From Allobosea sp035944375 (GTDB lineage Bacteria > Pseudomonadota > Alphaproteobacteria > Rhizobiales > Beijerinckiaceae): 64,000 nt of DNA. The stretch lies in NCBI RefSeq assembly GCF_035944375.1, contig NZ_DASZBE010000013.1; one strand, given 5' to 3'. The position numbers and the translations under genes were made by a program. This document shows positions 53,151 to 61,162 of the stretch, piece by piece (the first letter of the stretch is position 1; the number at the start of each line of letters is the position of its first letter). The notes below the pieces were generated by a model. It saw only the letters and a program-made list of their open reading frames with translations, was not told the DNA's origin and ran no database searches.

Positions 53151-53785
53151 TGACCCAGTGGATCGCCGCCAACCCCAAAATCTTCATCGTCGCGCTGCAG
53201 AACCATCTCTGGCTGACAGGTGTGGCGCTGTCCGCCGTGCTGCTGATCGCCCTGCCGCTGGGCCTGCTGCTGACTCGCCAGCGCCGCTTCGCCAACGCCG
53301 CCATGGCGATCGTCAACATCCTGCGGACGGTGCCCTCGCTCGCGCTGCTGGTGATCATGCTGCCGCTGCTGGGCACCGGCTTCCTGCCTTCGGTTGTGGC
53401 CCTGACGCTCTATGGGCTGCCGGCGCTGCTGCTCAACACCTATACCGGCCTGACCGAGGTCGATGCCGACATCGTCGACGCCGCGCGCGGACAGGGCTTC
53501 TCGGACCACCAGGTGATGACGCGCATCGAGATCCCGCTGGCGCTGCCGGTGATTTTCGCGGGCATCCGCACGGCGGCCGTGCAGATCGTCTCGGCGGCGA
53601 CGCTGGCGGCCTTCATCGGCGGCGGGGGGCTCGGTGAACTGATCACCGCTGGCATGGCGAATTTCAACTTCCCGCAGCTCATCGCCGGCGCGGTCGCGGT
53701 CGCCCTGCTCGCGCTGTCGGTCGAGATCGGCTTTGCAGGGATCGAACGCCTGATGACGCGCCAGTTGCGGATGGGAGCCTCATGA
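53150..53785 (+). CDS. quaternary-amine ABC transporter permease 2
   Basis: 211 residues, six helices. Its coupling loop is TYTGLTEVDADIVDAARGQGFSDHQVMTRIEIPLALPVIFAGIR. It starts at ATG 53150 in the junction TGATG, with AGGCGGAGG upstream, and ends overlapping the ATPase start (ATGA). With permease 1 it forms a heterodimer as in OpuBB/BD and OsmWY. Confidence 0.92.
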   Translation: MTQWIAANPKIFIVALQNHLWLTGVALSAVLLIALPLGLLLTRQRRFANAAMAIVNILRTVPSLALLVIMLPLLGTGFLPSVVALTLYGLPALLLNTYTGLTEVDADIVDAARGQGFSDHQVMTRIEIPLALPVIFAGIRTAAVQIVSAATLAAFIGGGGLGELITAGMANFNFPQLIAGAVAVALLALSVEIGFAGIERLMTRQLRMGAS

Positions 53786-54735
53786 CGATCCGGCTGGAGA
53801 AGGTCACCAAGCTGTTCCCGGGCGTGGCGCGTCCGGCGGTGGACGCGCTCGACCTCGCGATCGAGACCGGCCAGGTCTGCGTGCTGATCGGCCCCTCGGG
53901 CTGCGGCAAGACCACGACGATGCGGATGGTCAACCGGCTGATCGAGCCGACATCGGGCCGCATCGTCGTCGGCGAGCAGGACGTCACCCAGGCCGATCCG
54001 GTCGAACTGCGCCGCCATATCGGCTATGTCATCCAGCAGATCGGCCTGTTTCCGCATATGACGATCGCACAGAACGTCGCGACCGTGCCGAAGCTGCTTG
54101 GCTGGGAGCCGGCACGCATCAAGGCGCGCGTGGCGGAGATGCTGGAGCTCGTCGGGCTCGATCCCGGGCAGTTCCTCGAACGCTATCCGCGCCATCTCTC
54201 GGGCGGGCAGCGCCAGCGCGTCGGCGTGGCGCGCGCGCTCGCGGCCGATCCGCCGGTGATGCTGATGGACGAGCCTTTCGGCGCCGTCGACCCGATCGTG
54301 CGCGGGCGGCTGCAGGAGGAGTTCCTCGCCATCCTCAAGCGGCTGAAGAAGACGGTGATCCTCGTCACCCACGACATCGACGAGGCGATCCGCATGGGCG
54401 ACGTCGTCGCCATCCTGAAGGACGGGCGGCTCGTGCAATACGACACGCCCGACCGGCTGCTGGCGGCGCCGGCCGACGACTTCGTCGCCGATTTCGTCGG
54501 CGCCGACCGGGCGCTGCGCCGGCTCTCGCTGGTGCGCGCGACGGAAGCGGTCGAGCCGGGCGAAGCTGCGGATGGATTTGCGCTGCCGGGCTCGCTCTCG
54601 GTGCGCGAGGTGCTGTCGGCGCTGCTGGCCGAGGGCCGCGAGGCGGCAACGATCAGGGCCGAGGACGGGACGGCGCTGGGGCAGATCACGCTCGCAGGGA
54701 TCCAGGCGCGGAGTGCGGGTACTGCACGGCCCTGA
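53782..54735 (+). CDS. quaternary-amine ABC transporter ATP-binding protein
   Basis: 317 residues. Walker A GPSGCGKTTTM (38-48), Q-loop QQIGLFPHMT, signature LSGGQRQRV, Walker B VMLMDEPFGAVD and the switch His in THDIDEA. VTKLFPGVARPAVDALDLAI and the position match OpuCA/ProV. The C-terminal about 70 residues carry a short domain (LPGSLSVREVLSALLAEGRE) that looks like a reduced CBS module. This is the last gene of the five-gene unit; a perfect inverted repeat follows. Confidence 0.93.
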   Translation: MTIRLEKVTKLFPGVARPAVDALDLAIETGQVCVLIGPSGCGKTTTMRMVNRLIEPTSGRIVVGEQDVTQADPVELRRHIGYVIQQIGLFPHMTIAQNVATVPKLLGWEPARIKARVAEMLELVGLDPGQFLERYPRHLSGGQRQRVGVARALAADPPVMLMDEPFGAVDPIVRGRLQEEFLAILKRLKKTVILVTHDIDEAIRMGDVVAILKDGRLVQYDTPDRLLAAPADDFVADFVGADRALRRLSLVRATEAVEPGEAADGFALPGSLSVREVLSALLAEGREAATIRAEDGTALGQITLAGIQARSAGTARP

Positions 54736-54736
54736 C

Positions 54737-54816
54737 CGTCATTGCGAGCGCAGCGAAGCAATCCAGGGGCCACCGAGCGAGCCGGCCTGGATTGCTTCGC
54801 TGCGCTCGCAATGACG
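54737..54816. repeat. perfect 31-base inverted repeat
   Basis: The left arm (54737-54767, beginning CGTCATTGCGAGCGCAGCGA) and the right arm (54786-54816, ending TGCGCTCGCAATGACG) are fully complementary over 31 bases with an 18-base loop. It lies between the convergent ABC ATPase and PhnD-like genes and could work as a strong bidirectional transcription end. It belongs to the dispersed element family of this genome (see 15689-15797 and 35209-35243). Confidence 0.92.
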
Positions 54817-54828
54817 ATCGGGGCCGCC

Positions 54829-55632
54829 TCAGCCCGACTGGAGGTAACCGGCGGCATCCGCCGCGTCCGCCTCTTCGACCAGCACGCGATAGGCCTCCGG
54901 CTCGACGGCAGCAAAGCCCGATAGCCGGAGCCGGGCGAGGATCGCGCGTCCCTCTTCGTCCTGATGCGCCGCCAGGAGCGCCGCCCGAAGCCGCATGACG
55001 ACCTCTTCGCCGACCCCGTCCGACGCCACCAGCAGCGGCATCGGTCGAGGCGCCGTCGTTTCGACGATGCGCAGCCGCGCGGCGGTGTCCGGCTCGGCCG
55101 CCAGCAGCAGGTCGTAGAAATAGGAATCGAGCGGGCCGATATCGATCTCGTCGGCCAGCAGCGCGTCGATGATGCGGCGCGGCGTCAGCAGCGGGCCGCG
55201 GCTCCCGGCATAAAGCGGCCCCCTCGCCTGCCAATGCGGCCGCAGATGCGTGCGCAGCGCGTTGAAGCCCGATTGCGAATGCGCGACCGTCCAGCCGAGG
55301 CGGCGGCCGAAGCTGTCCGCGAGCGCTTCGATGTCGCTCTCGGCCCGCACGACGAGATGGCTCGCATAGAGCGGGCGGCCATCGCCCGAGGCGGGAACGG
55401 GCGCGGCGATGGGCGTGACGGGGAAACCTCCGCGCGCGAAGGGGTAGCCGCAGATGAAGGCCAGCCCGAGATCGCCGCGCCTCCAGAGGTCCTGCAGCGG
55501 CGCCGGCGCCGCATGCGGGATGACCGTGAGCGGAACGCCGGCCTTCGCCGCGATGCGGGCGAAGAGCGCCGTCCAGTTGGCCGCCGTCGCGGCATCGACG
55601 GCATACATGCGGGCATTGGCAATGAGCCTCAC
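54829..55632 (-). CDS. PhnD-like binding protein without signal peptide
   Basis: 267 residues. It has the two-lobed PhnD/thiaminase-like fold seen in 'phosphate/phosphonate ABC transporter substrate-binding' families: RMYAVDAATAANWTALFARIA, LGLAFICGYPFARG, HSQSGFNALRTHLRP and EIDIGPLDSYFYDLL. It starts directly with MRLIANARMYAVD, so there is no secretion signal and the protein is probably cytoplasmic. Its start overlaps the stop of the upstream cyclodeaminase-family gene (ATGA). A cytoplasmic sensor or enzyme role is possible; the function is not known. Confidence 0.82.
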   Translation of the reverse strand: MRLIANARMYAVDAATAANWTALFARIAAKAGVPLTVIPHAAPAPLQDLWRRGDLGLAFICGYPFARGGFPVTPIAAPVPASGDGRPLYASHLVVRAESDIEALADSFGRRLGWTVAHSQSGFNALRTHLRPHWQARGPLYAGSRGPLLTPRRIIDALLADEIDIGPLDSYFYDLLLAAEPDTAARLRIVETTAPRPMPLLVASDGVGEEVVMRLRAALLAAHQDEEGRAILARLRLSGFAAVEPEAYRVLVEEADAADAAGYLQSG

Positions 55633-56639
55633 GCGTAGCGCAGCCTCTGGCCGAGCCCCATGGTCTTCGCCTTCTCCAGCATGAAATGCCCGAGCGCGAT
55701 GTCCGAGAGCGAGAGGCCGCGATGCCAGAACAGGATGGTCTCGTCGTCGTTATCGCGGCCGGCTTTGAGACCGGCGACGATCTGGCCCATCTCGGCATGG
55801 AGCGTCTGTTCCGAGAGCTTGCCGGCCTCGACATGGGCGCGCAGGCTGCCGAAGGGACCGCCCTTGCACTGGCCCCAATCGTCGACGACGAGCTTGCTCA
55901 TGATGTCGGTCAGCGAGAGCTCGACCGCGCTCATCGTGCCATAGGGCACGACGAAGGCGCCGGGCTTGATCCATTCGGTCTTCAGCATCGGCTCCGGCGC
56001 GTTCAGCCGGGAGGCCTCGACGACGATGTCGGCGCCCTCGACACAGCTCTTCCAGTCCTCCGTCACGACCACGCGTTTGCCGAGATCGGCCGAAAGGCGG
56101 GCCCCGAAGGCCTCGCGGCTTTCAGGGCGGCGCGAATGGACCCGGATCTCGTCGAAATCGAACAGGGAATCGAGCAGCCGGACATTCCAGTAGGCCGTTC
56201 CGCGCGCGCCGACATGGCCCAGCACCTTCGAGCCCTTGCGGGCGAGATATTTGGCGCCGATGGCGGTGATCGCGCCGGTGCGCATGTCGGTGAGGTGGCT
56301 GCCGTCGACGATCGCGGTGGGAACCCCGGTCAGCGGGTCCATCAGCAGCAGAAGGCCCATCTCGGAGGGCAGGCCCTGCTTGTAGTTGTCGACATAGTCC
56401 CCGATCACCTTGACTCCGGCCCGGGCGATCGGCGCGCGGAAGGCGCCGCGCAGGACGTTGAAATGACCGTTGGCGCCGGCCTTCGGCATCAGATGCACGC
56501 GCGGCTCGATCTCGGTCTGGCCGCGGCCCTGGGCAGCAAGACCTGCCTCGACCGCGGCAATGATTTCCGCATCGGTGAGGTTCAGAGCCTCGACGTCGAG
56601 CGCGTTGAGGAAATCGATGTAGAGCGGTGGATGGGACAC
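55629..56639 (-). CDS. ornithine cyclodeaminase/mu-crystallin family protein
   Basis: 336 residues, start GTG 56639 with GAGG nine bases upstream. The substrate lobe has VKVIGDYVDNYKQGLPSEMG with the usual Lys, then DGSHLTDMRTGAITAIGAKY (Arg-Thr-Gly that contacts the carboxylate). The NAD-binding glycine loop is GHVGARGTAYWNVR, slightly off the normal GxGxQA. The catalytic Asp segment is KLVVDDWGQCKGG. Members act as ornithine cyclodeaminase, alanine dehydrogenase or imine reductases. It is transcribed leftward and coupled to the PhnD-like gene. Confidence 0.88.
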   Translation of the reverse strand: MSHPPLYIDFLNALDVEALNLTDAEIIAAVEAGLAAQGRGQTEIEPRVHLMPKAGANGHFNVLRGAFRAPIARAGVKVIGDYVDNYKQGLPSEMGLLLLMDPLTGVPTAIVDGSHLTDMRTGAITAIGAKYLARKGSKVLGHVGARGTAYWNVRLLDSLFDFDEIRVHSRRPESREAFGARLSADLGKRVVVTEDWKSCVEGADIVVEASRLNAPEPMLKTEWIKPGAFVVPYGTMSAVELSLTDIMSKLVVDDWGQCKGGPFGSLRAHVEAGKLSEQTLHAEMGQIVAGLKAGRDNDDETILFWHRGLSLSDIALGHFMLEKAKTMGLGQRLRYA

Positions 56640-56823
56640 GCGGCAACCTCGGCACGGGTTCGGGGGCGGGCGAAGCCCGATCATACACGGCTCAGCGGCC
56701 CTGCCCCGGCCTTTCGCCATGACGCCGTATGCGCTGCGGGCGTGGCACTGCCGCAGCCAGCTGTCCTGGCAAGGAACTTGCTGCCGCTGTTACAGGGGAC
56801 ATCACGAGATGGAGGGATATCGC

Positions 56824-57075
56824 GTGGACGCCTTCACCATGATCATCCTCGCCTGCGTCGCCGGCGAACCGAAATGCACTTCCACACGCATCGCCGAGAC
56901 GCAGTTCACCAGCATCGATGCCTGCGAGGCGCGGATCGACGCGATCGCGACGGAGATGACGCGCAAGCTGAGCCAGCGGCCGGAACTCAAGGGGCGCGCG
57001 GTGACCTATGACGTCAGTTGCATGGATCGGACGCAGCTGCTGCAGAGCTTCGGGATCGCCGATCTCGACATCTGA
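56824..57075 (+). CDS. small cysteine-containing hypothetical protein
   Basis: 83 residues. GTG at 56824 is preferred because GGAGGGA (56811-56817) lies six bases upstream; the ATG at 56809 would start inside that site. It begins MDAFTMIILACVAGEPKCTS and has four cysteines (in LACVAG, PKCTS, DACEAR and VSCMD), arranged like the short secreted or cytoplasmic proteins annotated only as hypothetical in Hyphomicrobiales. No further function can be given. Confidence 0.65.
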   Translation: MDAFTMIILACVAGEPKCTSTRIAETQFTSIDACEARIDAIATEMTRKLSQRPELKGRAVTYDVSCMDRTQLLQSFGIADLDI

Positions 57076-57261
57076 CGGAGCATCTCCCATGCCATGTTGC
57101 CGGCACGCAACGAGGCCCCGCAAAGCCCGCTGGATCGCACCGATGTGATGCGGCTTCGATTGCGCCCGTGGCCGGACTCTGACAGAAAATTGAGGAGATG
57201 TTGACGTTTTCGCGTCAGCTTTTTGCCGTCCGCTCCCTTCTTGCCGCCGCCCGAGGTCCCG

Positions 57262-57840
57262 ATGAACCGCTTCTTCCGTATGGCCACGCTGAGTGGTCTT
57301 GGCCTGCTCGCGCTGGCGACCACCGCCCGCGCCGAGATCGACCCGCTGACGCGCCAGCCGCTGTTCGTGTTCGAGGACCCGGCCAAGGCGCAGGCCACCG
57401 CGATCCCGCGCGAGATCGTCTCCTATGACGGCAAGCAGCGCCCCGGCACCATCGTGATCAACACCAGCGAGCGCCGCCTGTATCTGGTGATGCCGGACGG
57501 CAAGGCGATGCGCTATGGCGTCGGCGTCGGTCGCCCCGGCTTCGACTGGGCCGGCTCGCAGACCATCACCCGCAAGCAGGAATGGCCGACCTGGACGCCT
57601 CCGGCCCAGATGCTGAAGCGCCGTCCCGACCTGCCGCGCTTCATGCCCGGTGGCCCGGAGAACCCGATGGGCGCCCGCGCTTTGTATCTCGGCTCGACGC
57701 TTTATCGCATCCACGGCTCGAACGAGCCGGAGACGATCGGCCAGGCCGTCTCCTCCGGCTGCATCCGCATGCTCAACGAGGACGTGATCGACCTCTACGA
57801 GCGCGTGAAGGTCGGCACCCGCGTCGTCGTCGCGCGCTGA
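57262..57840 (+). CDS. L,D-transpeptidase (YkuD domain)
   Basis: 192 residues. Signal peptide MNRFFRMATLSGLGLLALAT with cleavage after ARA. The YkuD domain (about 60-190) has the catalytic pair H151 (IHGSNEP) and C167 (SSGCIRM). It cross-links peptidoglycan 3-3 or attaches lipoproteins in the periplasm. A terminator follows at 57864. Confidence 0.94.
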   Translation: MNRFFRMATLSGLGLLALATTARAEIDPLTRQPLFVFEDPAKAQATAIPREIVSYDGKQRPGTIVINTSERRLYLVMPDGKAMRYGVGVGRPGFDWAGSQTITRKQEWPTWTPPAQMLKRRPDLPRFMPGGPENPMGARALYLGSTLYRIHGSNEPETIGQAVSSGCIRMLNEDVIDLYERVKVGTRVVVAR

Positions 57841-57863
57841 GCCGAGACCTCTGCTCCCTACGC

Positions 57864-57891
57864 AAGGGCCGTCCTCCGGGGCGGCCCTTTT
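57864..57891 (+). terminator. intrinsic terminator of the L,D-transpeptidase gene
   Basis: AAGGGCCG (57864-57871) pairs with CGGCCCTT (57882-57889) around a 10-base loop and is followed by TT. It lies 24 bases after the stop codon. Confidence 0.85.
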
Positions 57892-57957
57892 CCATTGGGG
57901 CCCCGGGCTGGCATCCTGCTTGCGAGCGGGGGGACCCGGCCTTTTTCAGGATCGATC

Positions 57958-59130
57958 ATGGACGACATCGTCAACGCCTTCGTACCCGGCACTCTGGCAC
58001 CCATCCGCGGGAAGGCCGGGGGGCCGCTCGACGGGCTGAGCTTCGCCGTCAAGGACCTGTTCGATGTCGCAGGCCAGCCGACGGGCGGCGGCAATCATGA
58101 CTGGGCGCTGGCCCATCCGGTGCCTGCGCGCCATGCCTGGGCCGTCCAGACCCTGCTCGACGCCGGCGCCAGCTTCGTCGGCAAGACGATCACCGACGAG
58201 GTCTCGCTCGGCATCCTCGGCGAGAACGCCTTCGACGGCACGCCGATCAACACCGCCGCGCCCGAGCGCGTGCCCGGCGGCTCCTCCTCGGGCTCGGCAG
58301 CGGCCGTGGCAGCGGGGCTGTGCGACACCGCACTCGGTACCGACACCGGCGGCTCCGTGCGCGTGCCCGCAAGCTTCTGCGGGCTCTACGGCATCCGCCC
58401 GACCCATGGCCGGCTCGATCTCACGGGCATGCTGCCGCAGGCGCCGAGTTCCGACACCACCGGCTGGTTCGCGCGCGATGCCGAGACCTTCGCACGCGTC
58501 TCCACGGCGCTGCTGGGCGAGGCGCCGGGAGCGCTGCCGACGCGGCTGCTGATCGCGACGGATGCCTTCGCCTTCGCCGATCCGGAGGTGACTGACGCGC
58601 TGCAGCCCATGGTCGCCAAGCTCGGGCGGATCGTCGGCGAGGTGCGCGAGGAGATCATGGCGCCGCAGGGCCTGTCCGTCTGGGCAAGGGCACAGCGCAC
58701 GCTGCAGCCGGTCGAGGCCTGGAACACCTTCCGCCACTGGGTCGAGACCGCCAATCCGCGCATGGCCTTCAGCGTCGCGGCGGGCCTGCTCAATGGCGCG
58801 CGGATGCCGGCGGGCGAACAACAATGGGCCGAGATGATGCGGCTGGAGGCGCGCGCACGGCTGCGCCAGTTGCTGCCGCCGGGCACGATCCTGTGCCTGC
58901 CGACGACCGCCTTCCCGGCGCCGCTGCGCGGGCTCTCGCAGCCGGTGCTGCAGCCGCTGAAGGACCGCATCAGCTGCCTCTGCTCGCAGGGCGGACTCAC
59001 GGGCTCGCCGCAGGTCAGCCTGCCCGGCGCGACCGTCAACGGGGCCCCCGTCGGCCTCTCCATCATCGGCGGGCGCGGCACGGATGCCACGCTGATCGCC
59101 GTCGCTCAGGCCATGGGAGCCGCCGCATGA
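57958..59130 (+). CDS. amidase (amidase signature family)
   Basis: 390 residues. The Lys-cisSer-Ser triad is present: K32 (FAVKDLF), the cis-Ser in GGSSSGSAAAVAAG (109-113) and the nucleophile S133 in GTDTGGSVRVPASF. RPTHGRLDLTGMLPQAPSSDTTG is typical of the small amidase branch that includes AtzE/AtzF-related enzymes. The substrate is not given by sequence. Its stop overlaps the start of an AtzH-like gene (ATGA), which points to carbamoyl or ureido substrates. Confidence 0.9.
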   Translation: MDDIVNAFVPGTLAPIRGKAGGPLDGLSFAVKDLFDVAGQPTGGGNHDWALAHPVPARHAWAVQTLLDAGASFVGKTITDEVSLGILGENAFDGTPINTAAPERVPGGSSSGSAAAVAAGLCDTALGTDTGGSVRVPASFCGLYGIRPTHGRLDLTGMLPQAPSSDTTGWFARDAETFARVSTALLGEAPGALPTRLLIATDAFAFADPEVTDALQPMVAKLGRIVGEVREEIMAPQGLSVWARAQRTLQPVEAWNTFRHWVETANPRMAFSVAAGLLNGARMPAGEQQWAEMMRLEARARLRQLLPPGTILCLPTTAFPAPLRGLSQPVLQPLKDRISCLCSQGGLTGSPQVSLPGATVNGAPVGLSIIGGRGTDATLIAVAQAMGAAA

Positions 59131-59531
59131 CCGATCTCACCCCCAACCTGCCGGAGGTCGTCGCCGAGGTCTCGGCACTGTTCGAAGCCTATGAGCAGGC
59201 GCTCATCGACAAGACTGTCGACGTGCTCGACGCGACCTTCTGGAACAGCCCGCACACGATCCGTTACGCGCTGCACGAGAACGGCTACGGCTTCGACGAG
59301 ATCCATGCCCACCGCGTCGCACGGCCGCCGGGTCCGGGCATCAAGGAGAGGCGGATCCGGCTGGAGATCCTGACGCTCGGCCGCGACATCGCCACCGTGA
59401 ACCTCGAGTTCAAGGTGCTTGGCCGCGACCTGATCGGCCGGCAGAGCCAGAGCTGGGTGCGCTTTCCGGAGCTGGGCTGGAAGGTGATCTCCGCCCATGT
59501 CTCGACCATGGACGGGCTGCGGCTCTACTGA
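59127..59531 (+). CDS. AtzH-like (DUF3225) protein
   Basis: 134 residues, a nuclear-transport-factor-2-like fold: VSALFEAYEQALIDKTVDVLDATFW, IRYALHENGYGFDEIHAHR, GRDIATVNLEFKVLGRDLIGRQSQSWVRF and WKVISAHVSTM. AtzH of the cyanuric acid pathway is a 1,3-dicarboxyurea amidohydrolase, and HpxW homologues sit in purine-catabolism loci. The coupling with an amidase repeats the atzE-atzH type of pairing, so joint action on an amide or urea derivative is inferred. It is convergent with the PhnE gene. Confidence 0.9.
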   Translation: MTDLTPNLPEVVAEVSALFEAYEQALIDKTVDVLDATFWNSPHTIRYALHENGYGFDEIHAHRVARPPGPGIKERRIRLEILTLGRDIATVNLEFKVLGRDLIGRQSQSWVRFPELGWKVISAHVSTMDGLRLY

Positions 59532-59546
59532 CCCGCGTTTCCCGTC

Positions 59547-60365
59547 TCAGATGATCGCGTGGCGGATCTTCGCCGAGACCCACTCGCTGACGACCACCGT
59601 CCCCAGGATGACCAGCAGCAGCAGGGTGACCTGGGGCCAGGCCAGCGTGTTCAGCGAGCTTTCGAGATTGACGCCGATGCCGCCGGCGCCGACCAGCCCC
59701 AGCACCGTCGCCTCGCGGATGTTGATGTCCCAGCGGAAGACGCTGATCCCGGCGAAGGCCGGCGTGATCTGCGGCCAGATGCCCCAGGCCAGCACCTGCT
59801 GCGGCGAGGCGCCGGTGGCGCGGATCGCCTCGACGGGCTCGATATTGATCTCCTCGATCGCCTCATAAAGCAGCTTGGCGATGAAGCCGATCGAACGCAG
59901 CGCGATCGCCAGGATACCGGCGAGCACACCGGGTCCCAGGATCGTCACCAGCACCAGCGCCCAGATGATCGCGTTGATCGAGCGCGAGGAGACGATGATC
60001 AGCAAGCCGACGGGGCGGACGAACCTGGCGCTCGGAGTGGTGTTGCGCGCGGTGAGGAAAGCCAGCGGCACCGCCAGCACGATCGCCAGAAGCGTGCCCA
60101 GCGTCGCCATGTTGATCGTGTCCCACAGCGGCTTCCAGACCGCGCTCATATAGGACCAGCGCGGCGGCCACATCCGCGAGCCGATATCGGCCGCCTGGCG
60201 GGGGGCGTCCAGCACGAAGGCCCAGATCGTGTCGCGCGTCATCACCTGCCAGGTGAAGACGAAGAGCAGGAGCAGGGCGAACCAGCCGGCATAATGCAGC
60301 CACTCGGCCCGGCTGGTGCGCCGCTGCCAGAGTTTCGTGCCGTCATGTGCGATCGAGACCGGCAT
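59547..60365 (-). CDS. phnE: phosphonate-type ABC transporter permease 2
   Basis: 272 residues, six helices. ARNTTPSARFVRPVGLLIIVSSRSINAIIWALVLVTILG and LLYEAIEEINIEPVEAIRATGASPQQVLAWGIWPQITPAFAGI hold the PhnE coupling loop. The start ATG overlaps the stop of permease 1 (TGATG). It is the last gene of a leftward phnD-phnC-phnE1-phnE2 unit. Confidence 0.92.
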   Translation of the reverse strand: MPVSIAHDGTKLWQRRTSRAEWLHYAGWFALLLLFVFTWQVMTRDTIWAFVLDAPRQAADIGSRMWPPRWSYMSAVWKPLWDTINMATLGTLLAIVLAVPLAFLTARNTTPSARFVRPVGLLIIVSSRSINAIIWALVLVTILGPGVLAGILAIALRSIGFIAKLLYEAIEEINIEPVEAIRATGASPQQVLAWGIWPQITPAFAGISVFRWDINIREATVLGLVGAGGIGVNLESSLNTLAWPQVTLLLLVILGTVVVSEWVSAKIRHAII

Positions 60366-61162
60366 CACTGCACCTTCGCGCGGATGAAGCCGGATGCGTA
60401 TTCGCAGGCCAGCACGATGCCGATGATGATCAGCAGGATCGCGGCGGCGCTGTCGAACTCGTAGCGGTCCATCGCCGTGTTGAGCGTCGCCCCGATGCCG
60501 CCGGCCCCGACGATGCCGACGACGGCCGACTCGCGGAAGTTGATGTCGACCCGGTACATCGACAGCCCGATCAGGCGCGGAGCGACCTGGGGCAGCACCG
60601 CATAGACCAGAACCTGCCACCAGCCGGCGCCGGTGGCACGGATCGCCTCCAGCGGGGCGGGGTCGATGTCCTCGATATCCTCGGCGAGCAGCTTGGCGAG
60701 AAAGCCGATCGTGGCGAAGGCGAGCGTCAGGAAGCCCGCGAAGGGCCCGAAGCCGAAGAGCACGACGAGGAAGATCGCGATGATGACCTCCTGCAGGCTG
60801 CGCGCGACCGCGATGAAGGCCCGGCAGAAGGCATAGATCGGCAACGGCGCGATGTTGCGGGCCGCGCCGATGCCGAAGGGCACCGACAGGATGATGCCGA
60901 CGATGGTCGAGGTCACCGTCATCGTCAGGCTCTCGAGCAGGCCGGCCTGGATGTCGTCCCAGCGCGAGGTGAAGTCGGGCTGGAGGAAGCCGGCGAAGAG
61001 GCGGCCGGCACGCACAACGCCCTCCGACATGCGGGCCCAGTTGAGCTCGACCGTGCCGAAGGCGACCACCAGGTAGAGCGCGACGCCGCCATAGATGACG
61101 TAGCGCAGGACCCGATTGGCGATCAGCGGCGGCGGCGTCCAGCGCCTGGAGACCGCGCTCAC
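60365..61162 (-). CDS. phnE: phosphonate-type ABC transporter permease 1
   Basis: 265 residues, start GTG overlapping the phnC stop (GTGA). Six helices; PFGIGAARNIAPLPIYAFCRAFIAVARSLQEVIIAIFLVV and EDIEDIDPAPLEAIRATGAGWWQVLVYAVLPQVAPRLIG are the PhnE signature regions. It pairs with permease 2. Confidence 0.93.
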   Translation of the reverse strand: MSAVSRRWTPPPLIANRVLRYVIYGGVALYLVVAFGTVELNWARMSEGVVRAGRLFAGFLQPDFTSRWDDIQAGLLESLTMTVTSTIVGIILSVPFGIGAARNIAPLPIYAFCRAFIAVARSLQEVIIAIFLVVLFGFGPFAGFLTLAFATIGFLAKLLAEDIEDIDPAPLEAIRATGAGWWQVLVYAVLPQVAPRLIGLSMYRVDINFRESAVVGIVGAGGIGATLNTAMDRYEFDSAAAILLIIIGIVLACEYASGFIRAKVQ

